Program-made: the position numbers and the translations under genes
Assembly (NCBI GenBank): GCA_015501075.1
Contig: JADNYJ010000044.1
Coordinates: 1-64,000 of the forward strand
Reading direction: 5' to 3'
Origin: Gymnopilus junonius
Lineage: Eukaryota > Basidiomycota > Agaricomycetes > Agaricales > Galerinaceae
DNA length: 64,000 nucleotides
Shown: in pieces, positions 56,665 through 64,000 of the stretch
Layout: each line of letters opens with the position of its first letter
How positions within the stretch are numbered: the stretch's first letter is position 1
The notes under the pieces: generated by a model
Told to the model about the DNA's origin: nothing
Database searches by the model: none
What the model saw: only the letters and a program-made list of their open reading frames with translations

Positions 56665-59344
56665 TCAGGCTGATTTATGTTCCTTGTCGGGTATAACGTC
56701 CTCGGTGATGACCTCCACGGAGTCATTGTGGAGGTTGGACTTGGGTCCCGTGTAATATCTGTGGGCACCGAAGACCCACCAGGCACTAGAAACGTATACA
56801 TCAGCAGTCTTATCATGGAGTAACAGATACAACTAGAAACATACGACGCAAGGACAATCACCCCAACTGTGATAACCTGACCAGTCGACCATTCAATGAG
56901 CATTACATTTCAGCCAGGCATAATTAGAAGACCCACAGAAGCATAATTCATATTATCAGCCGTTACTGGCATGATATTTGGGAGTGAAAAGATAACAACA
57001 ACGAATAGGGTCCATAAAATACACATGCAGTTGCATGCCCAACCCAGCAATCCGTCGCCCATGTAGAAAGGTCCAGGAGTGAATTTCACCTCAGGGTGAT
57101 TCCGGAATAACCTGCGGAAGAAAATAGGGATAATATAGCTCAAATCAAGGGCCATAGCTGTCAGCGAAAAGATGGCGTTAGCCGCCACGGGACTGGCGAG
57201 GTCGAGGAGGCCGGGCAAGATGCTGACGATTGTCGTCAGCCAGATAGCGGGAAGAGGAGTATGTGTTATTGTAGAATTCTTGCTGAAGAACCCAGCATCC
57301 GGAAGACCTTCGAATGTCATAAGGCCTTATGCTTAATCAAGTAAGGGTCATCAATAGGCAACTCACCCCCATCACGGCTGAACGCATAGACGGTTCTTGA
57401 CGCAGCGTGCAGAGCGGTCTGTACGACGAAAAACGCAGTAAGGCAAACAAAGGCCTGACAAGGGTTGAGAAACACTCCTCGTCTACAAGTCTCGGGAAAT
57501 ATCTCACCCAAATGATCAGGGCGCCTGCTTTAGTAGCACGAAGTGCTAGAATCTAAACAAAATTAACACATATGGTTTACGAGGATTTAAACAGGAAGCA
57601 ACCTCGAGGAAGGCTGAACCCGAAGCGCCTGGAAGATTCTCCCTGTCAAGAGATAAAGATCGACAAGGGCAAATAACCAAATATCATGGTACATACAATG
57701 GACCGGAGCAAAGGACCAGAACGATGTTTAACAACCAGCCGATGAGACCAGTACCAAGGACTGTGGAAGGGATTCAATAAAAAAAAGTGGTGTTTAAACT
57801 GAAAGCCTACCAGCAATGAAGATAGCAGAAGGAGCTTCATGCGGAGAGGTTAATGCATTGAAAGAAGTGGCAGTATTTATTCATACCTGCATACGCAGCG
57901 CGGCGGACCTCCTCCCTATGAAAAATTTGTATGAGTTTTGCTACGAGACTTAGCAAGTCATACTCACGAGATATGAGCGGTGGCATCGTAATCCTATTGA
58001 GCCATAAGAGCGACGAATCGCGGAAACGTGTCAGCAACGTACCGTCATCTGTGAACATATTAGCTAAGAATTGTATAATGAAAGAGTAACACGTACAGTC
58101 CATTGGACGGAAAGCAGGCCAAAGAGGAAGGCAATACCAGTGTTCCATCCTCCCGTTTGGTTGACGATGCCTTGAGAACCAAATACATAACCTGCAGCGT
58201 GCATCTCGGAACGCGGAGTCTTCGAAAGAAGAACGATGATCGTCACTTGTTTGGCAACCAATTAGCTTCGAAAATAAACGACCAAACCTCAGTAGTACGT
58301 AGTCTACTCACCAAATGTTGTCCCTAAGTTGACAAACACGAACCCCTTGGTGAGACTTGCGAGATGGCGTGTGGCAATCGAGTTAAGCAAGCCATGGATG
58401 ATGAGAAGCCCTGTAAAGAGACCGACAGTCTTTCCCTAGAATGCCGACGCCTTCTTAATGACATCATCAACTCAATTTTTTTGAGTAACGCACGGCTGTA
58501 ATCTCAAAATCTCCATCCTAGGAAAGAAAGAACATGAACGCTTGTCTTTTACGAAAAATAATACCTACTTTGCCAATGGTCACAGCGGCCAAGATCATGT
58601 TTGCAAGACCGAATTCGGTGGATGATATTCCAGCAATTTGGCCTGAGGGGGGTCAAAACAAATCACCTTTGACTAGTAAAATGGACGCACCCAGGATGTT
58701 GAGCCATCCAACTACCCATCCAACCTAGAACCTTGAGTCAATAGAAATCCTTGAGTCCTAGTCCTCTGGCTCGTACCCTAGCCCTGTGTCTTTTTGGTAC
58801 CAGTTGTGCAGATGCAGTGTACCTGGATCCTCGGTTAGCCCTTTTCGTCTTGGAACTTTGGAAAAGTACATCAAGTACTTACAGTCCTCCACAGGTGGGA
58901 AATGCACTAACAATCTCCGCGATACTCGAGCCAAGCGTAAAACACATACTCGCTCCAAGAATCCAGCACCAGGTCACCTGCAATGGGAGTCAACCAAAGA
59001 AGGGGAGAATGTGGGGAAGGCTGACGGATGATGGTCCCCCGAGGAGGAGTGGAGTATTGAAAGTGGTGGCGACACTGGAGCACAAACCCTGCGAGAGGAC
59101 AGGTCAAATTCATGAAGATTGTGCCAGAATTCTCAGCCAAAAGTCGTCACCATGATACTGAACGCAAAACTGATCTAAAAATCCTTCAGTTCGTTATCTA
59201 ACTCGATAAATGCCTCATACGTACAGTGGCCAAGTTTGTAAACTCTCGCTTGAAAGAAGGCTTGTAGCCCAGCGCCACTAGCTCCCTATCATCCTCGTCC
59301 GAAGTCACCACCGAAGGCGGTCGTTTTTCGTCGGTCATCGACAT
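56665..59344 (-). CDS. Amino-acid/GABA-type permease of the APC superfamily
   Basis: Twenty-one exons on the minus strand give 531 residues in perfect phase: 59344-59225, 59174-59151, 59088-59026, 58977-58883, 58822-58777, 58724-58691, 58642-58569, 58517-58494, 58435-58312, 58245-58097, 58048-58043, 57993-57968, 57912-57887, 57834-57811, 57760-57697, 57642-57603, 57552-57508, 57454-57367, 57307-56937, 56876-56845, 56785-56665. About twelve transmembrane helices are expected. Family signatures are GYKPSFKREFTNLATISFAF, SVATTFNTPLLLGG, WTMTDYDATAHISEEVRRAA, ASRTVYAFSRDGGLPDAGFF and TPLPAIWLTTIVSILPGLLD. It resembles fungal Uga4/Hnm1-type carriers that import GABA, choline or amino acids with protons; the substrate cannot be read from sequence. 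Exon 11 is only six bases (ATGACG) and supplies Met-Thr of the conserved WTMTDYD motif. No frame errors. Confidence 0.93.
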
Positions 59345-60593
59345 CTTTGAAAGGGAACAATTTCAAGTTCGAATGACGAGGGGAAACTTGAAGTGGCTCC
59401 AATGCGCCGCCCGTAAGGTGGAGGTCGTCTCTCAAAAGATTGCGGCCAGAAACCTTTTTTCGGCCGGGTATACATATGGGCCAAGGAGTGGGTAAAGAAA
59501 TGAGCACATGAATTCCTTGATCTAGCCGATAAGCAAATTCAAACTTAAAATTTGTTTGATACACAAAATAGAACAGAATTCTTGTGTAGTCTTCAACTTA
59601 CTTAACCGTTGAAGAAAGGCATGCTGCAGAATATACTAGAGGCTCTATAAGCCTTCTGTCCTCATTATCCTGCCCAACAACTCCCTGCACATTGCGACGG
59701 GCTCCACGTTAGCCGGAGCATATCGGTCAAGCTCTCAAGTACATCCGTGATAAACTCCTATGAGGCACGGTAGCGCTAGTGGTCGTCGACATCGAGCTTG
59801 GCATATTATGAGCCAAGCTATGGCATGTGTAATGTTGAATTCAAAAAATCGCTGAGAAGGCGATTTTTCTCATCCACTGTACATAGTCTTACTGAATGAT
59901 AAAAGCTGAGCATACACAGGCTAGAATGCAAATACACAGCAAGACAGAAAATCTTTATCTCATGGTCGTGCGACCTCCATCTGCGGTGTGCAGGGTCTTG
60001 CCCCGCATTGTCTTGTTGGTGACTTTCAGGAACAGGACCATGCTGATGTGTCGCCATTAAATTATCATGTGTTATCGTAGTGCAAATCCGGCAATCCTCC
60101 TTCGAAAGGCAAGTGGCAACGATTATTCTATGGGTGTATTGCCTCTGAAAGGAAGCCGAGACTTTCCGTCTAGACGAGTACGTACATACACATAGCAAGT
60201 TGAGATTTACGGAAGCTTATGCTTACAAGGATATTAATGCGTAAAAGTGAATGCTACCTTCTAATCTACTTATGTCAAAATGTTCACAAGTAAATTTGAG
60301 CAGTAGAGATTCATATGTCTGGCGGATGGGATAGATGAGTAAAGGGAAAGCATAGCGCTTCGGCAAGACAAGGAATAAGGGGTTCCAAATGTGTAAAAAC
60401 GGGACTGACTTCACAGCAACATACACGCGAAAGCACTTTGAAAGCAACGAAAACACACAACAAATCAAGTAACGGAACAAGAACAGAGGACAATGCAACA
60501 AAAAGATGATTGATGAGGGAGATAAATAGATTAATGAAGGATATACTCTGTGTCGCAAGACGTATATGGATATAGGCGGGTACGTGTGGCCCA
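59345..60593. other. Intergenic region upstream of the permease
   Basis: About 1.25 kb containing the permease promoter and the 3' untranslated region of the coiled-coil gene. Open frames are short and unconvincing. Confidence 0.5.
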
Positions 60594-63500
60594 TTACGCA
60601 AGAGTGGGTATCTGACTTCGTCTACGAGTTGCAGGCGAGGTTGCATCGGAATCAACATTTTCCTTCTCATCAAGCTCTTGTACAGAGCTTGGAGGAGGGC
60701 TCATAACTCCCGCTCGTGGGATCTTAGCCTTCGTCTGGGCCTGATCACTGGACGAGACGCGACGATGAGGAGCATGCATAGGTGCTGCGGGTGCAATTGA
60801 CGCCCTCGCAGAAGACGAACGTCCAAGGGAAGAAAGTCGGCCAGAGGGTGTCGGTGTGCCGCTCATAGAAGGCCGCGACTTCAAGGGTGGTGGGCCCATC
60901 GAAGTGTCCATACTAGCTCTTGACTTCACTGCCGACGAGGTAGCGGATGATGGCCCGCTTGCATTGACACGGCTGCTCTTCCCTAGTGCAGATATTTTGA
61001 TGGCGGAACCGGAAGCAGACGCAGATTGCGGTGCCTCCGAGGAAATCTTTTTCTTGATAGTTGACGGCGGAGCGGTATCAGTGCCAGAGTCTGACATTGC
61101 AGACGGGGGTCGAGCAAGAGGAGTGGCACTGAATATTGAGGAGTCTCGGCGATGCCCTACTTTTGAGGGTTGAGCGGGAGTACTTCCAGCAGTACCACGC
61201 AGCCCGAACTTCCTCTTGAGCTAAAAACAATACGAATGAAAACTCATCGTCCATCACAAAAAAAAGAAACGTACCAATTCCAGCTCTTGCTGCTTGGAAT
61301 CCAAAGCAATGTTAAGACCATTCAAGTCCTCTTTATCCTGGGTATGAATCTTGCTGAGTTGGACGATCTTGACTTCCTTATCGGCGCTCTCCTGTTGGAG
61401 AGTATGAGTCTGCCGTCTAAGACGTTCGACCTCTTCCTTGAGGGCAGTGACACGGTCTCTGGAAGTCTTCAACTCGAGATCCACCTCGGCCTTGGCTCGG
61501 ATGAGCTCGTCCATCTGCGACTTGGTCTTGTCTTGCTGTCCAGTTGCTTCCTCGAGAGCACGACTCTGTTCATTAACGAGGTGCTGGTGCTTGCGTTTGA
61601 GCGAACTCATCTCCTCACGTAGCTGCTCAAGCTCAGACTCAGCATTGCGGATACGCTGAGTAAGTTGCGAGATCTCTTCATCTCGTTGGCGAACATTTTG
61701 CTCCAGTCGAGCGACATTGTCATGGGCGAATTGCTGCTCGCGTTCTAGTTCTGCAATATGATTGTCGCGTTGTTGCAAATCGTGCGTCAGATTATCAGTA
61801 TGCTCTCGTTCCTGTAGAAGAGCCATGTCAAGCTGTCACAAGCCATAGCAATCAACAAACGAAGAATATAATCGAAGAGAGGAAACAAACCTCGTCACGC
61901 TCTTTCTCAAGCTCATCCTTGAGATTCCACACTTCTTGAAGTTCGACTTCAACCTCATCCCTTTTATTCTGCACCTCGTTCCACTCCAGCTCCATATTGG
62001 AAACCTTACCCTCCATCTCCTCTAGATCAGCCTTGGCGGCATCACGGTCGGCAATGGCCTCAGTTTTCTCCCTCTCCAAAACGAGGATCTTGTCGGTCGC
62101 CTTCTCAGTATGCTCCCATTGGGCCTCCAACTCGGATTTAAGGGTTGCGTATTCCTCATCGCGCGTCTTGAGTTGCTGTCTAACTTCATCCAGTTGTTCC
62201 ATACAATGGGCCTTTTGAACTTCTAGTCCTTCATACTTCATCTTCAACTCCTCTACCTCCTGCTTCAATGCAAACTCGGCCGTCCTGAATCGCTGCGTTT
62301 CCTCAGCCGTCCTCTGCTCTTTCTCCGCAAGGAGCCTCTTCAACTCTTCTTCATCGAACATGCCAACGCTGATGTTGCCCATCATTTCAATTTGCTCCTT
62401 CGCCTCTCTAATACCTTCTTTGAGTTCTCGTTCGCTCTCATCCCGATTCCACAAGCTCTCCTTGAGGTTCATGATGTCGTCACTACGCTCTTTGATGAGT
62501 CCCTCCAGCGTCTCCACCTCTTCCCGCAAGCCCTGCTCTCTGCGCAGCCAGTCATTCTTTTCTCGCTCGAGACTGGCAATTTGGCGATGAAGCATGCGCA
62601 AGGCTTCACTGCTAGCCTCGTCTAAAGCGCTACGCTCCATGCTCTCTTGCCGCGAATCCTCAACCGCTTCCTCCAACTGTCGGCAAGCCTTCTCCAGTTC
62701 CTGAACCTTCTTCTTCCAAGACCGGAGAGCATTCTTCTTCTTTGTCTCGTCTTTCTCGAAATCAGAGAGCTTCTGGTTGAGGATGTCGACGAGCTCATCA
62801 CGCGCTTTAAGGTCAGCTTCATACTGTGCGCAGAGCTCGGTACGAAGTGACAATTGCGTCTGGAGAGAAATAATTAGGCTTTCCTCTTTTGAGGTCTTCC
62901 TATTATGCTTTGGTGCTCCCTTCGGTGGCGTGGTAGGTATCATCATTTGAGGCGTGTAATAGGTATTGGCGTTGGCACTGAAGGGGTCTGGTTCAGCGGG
63001 GGCACCACCAGAGTAAACAACAAGTCCAGAAGTCGACTCGTCATTGATATCAGCTTCAGGTCCAGGAGATTTGTTTGTTGAGGAAAGCATGGATTGGAAT
63101 ACAGTATCGCTCAGAGCCCGACTACGAGATTTGGGTGGGGGCGGAGGTGGTGTTGGCTCAGCTGACGATGTAACGATGCTGTCAGGCTTGAGGTCGCTTG
63201 AAGGATAGGCAGCTTCACTTTCAGACTTAGAAGAATTACCCATGGAATAATACAATGTTTGACCTAGACTGAAGGATTGGCTGCGTTCATGGAGAGGTGC
63301 GGCGAATTTGGGCGATTTCTCCTTAGCATGGAAGATTGTCTCATCGATAACTTCCGGTCTAGGTGCTTGAACTTCAATCGACTTTTCATCAATTAAATCC
63401 TCGACAGCATTTTCCTTCCCTTTCCCTTTGGCCGGTGTCGAAGTCATTTGACCGGGATAAATACCAGAGTCTCTGTTTCCTAAGATGTCTGCTTCAGCGG

Positions 63501-64000
63501 CTGACGTGTCCAAGGACGGAGGCTCAAACATCGATGAGTTAACGTCGAAGCCAAGACCTGGAGGCGGGAATGCAGGAATGTCCAACTGTTGTGAGACATC
63601 AAAAAGGTTGGAGTTATCGCTTGTCGCTGCAATATGTTGGGAAAACGACAATGTCATATCCGAGCCTTCGGCTTGTGGAACAGGAGCTTCCGACGCGTTT
63701 AGAGGAAAGAAAATTTCGGTGACACTGGGCCTCGGCTTCGACCTCGACCCAGATGAAGAAGATCTTGTCACGGAGTCAGGGCTATTGACATCGGGAAAGG
63801 CTGCTTTGGAAAGACGATCCAAGAATGGTGTCTCATCTTTCGGCAGGGGCGGGGGTGGTTTGTCCACAACTTCGGTACTGAGAGACTGGTCCGGAGTAAT
63901 GACCTTAAAGTCATCGCGGGGGAAAAATCGTACATTCTGACCAGTGCCGGGCGTATTGGGGCCACGAAGGATGGAACGCTTGGAATTGAACCTGTCTCCT
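60594..64000 (-). CDS. Long coiled-coil protein, 5' end beyond the window
   Basis: Partial gene, three exons visible: 64000-61891 (continuing beyond the edge), 61832-61275 and 61220-60594. The visible N-terminal part (RSILRGPNTPGTGQNVRFFP, then VVDKPPPPLPKDETPFLDRL) is Ser/Pro-rich and disordered. From about 62.9 kb down to 61.3 kb it is almost pure heptad coiled coil (for example QTQLSLRTELCAQYEADLKA and LEEMEGKVSNMELEWNEVQN). The C-terminus is basic and Ser/Pro-rich (KRKFGLRGTAGSTPAQPSKV, RRRSQIPTLA). This layout suits a cytoskeletal or spindle-pole/microtubule scaffold, but I see no diagnostic domain. The frame is intact across both introns. Confidence 0.8.

Noticed and set aside
59818..60198. 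126-codon minus-strand frame between permease and coiled-coil genes
   Set aside because: No conserved motif, biased toward low-complexity residues, and placed in the expected promoter and 3' untranslated space.

Overview
The window looks like nuclear DNA of a mushroom-forming basidiomycete (Agaricomycetes). Coding regions are cut by many short introns of about 45-70 bases with GT-AG ends and CTRAC/CTGAC-like branch sites. Exons are often tiny, intergenic DNA is AT-leaning, and several genes belong to families I know mainly from Agaricomycetes. All gene models below were assembled by hand from reading frame, splice signals and family conservation.

Layout. 1-3.6 kb is non-coding, with a GC-rich island near 2.2-2.4 kb and a 21-base palindrome. 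3.6-13.8 kb holds four plus-strand genes: a small membrane protein, a MAPK-phosphatase-like dual-specificity phosphatase, PAN3, and an Ish1/Msc1-type stress protein with a CRE element in its promoter. 14.4-18.7 kb (minus) holds a NACHT-type NTPase whose nucleotide-binding motifs are degenerate, and beside it an uncharacterised Agaricomycete protein. 22.1-30.1 kb is a housekeeping block: a Cid1-like nucleotidyltransferase (+), LSM7 (-) and importin beta KAP95 (+), the last two sharing a short divergent promoter. 31.3-37.0 kb holds a 2-oxoglutarate/Fe(II) oxygenase (+), a malate dehydrogenase ending in a peroxisomal signal (-) and an F-box protein (-). 37.6-42.5 kb is a complete but dead Ty1/copia element with 214-base LTRs and a 5-base target duplication. 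42.5-43.4 kb is a repeat-rich scar. 48.0-48.8 kb carries a conserved disordered protein (-). 48.8-56.7 kb has no gene I can support. 56.7-59.3 kb is a 21-exon amino-acid/GABA-type permease (-), and a long coiled-coil protein (-) runs off the right edge.

Connections. PAN3 (deadenylation), the Cid1-like enzyme (3' uridylation or adenylation) and LSM7 (Lsm1-7 binds oligoadenylated and uridylated tails) act in successive steps of mRNA decay and lie within 18 kb. The phosphatase and the CRE-bearing Ish1-type gene both fit a stress-MAPK setting.

Quality note. At least five genes contain single-base frame breaks, most in mononucleotide runs and each restored by one base. This looks more like homopolymer errors in the assembly than real pseudogenes. 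The copia element instead carries CpG-to-TpG/CpA changes, a biological signature.
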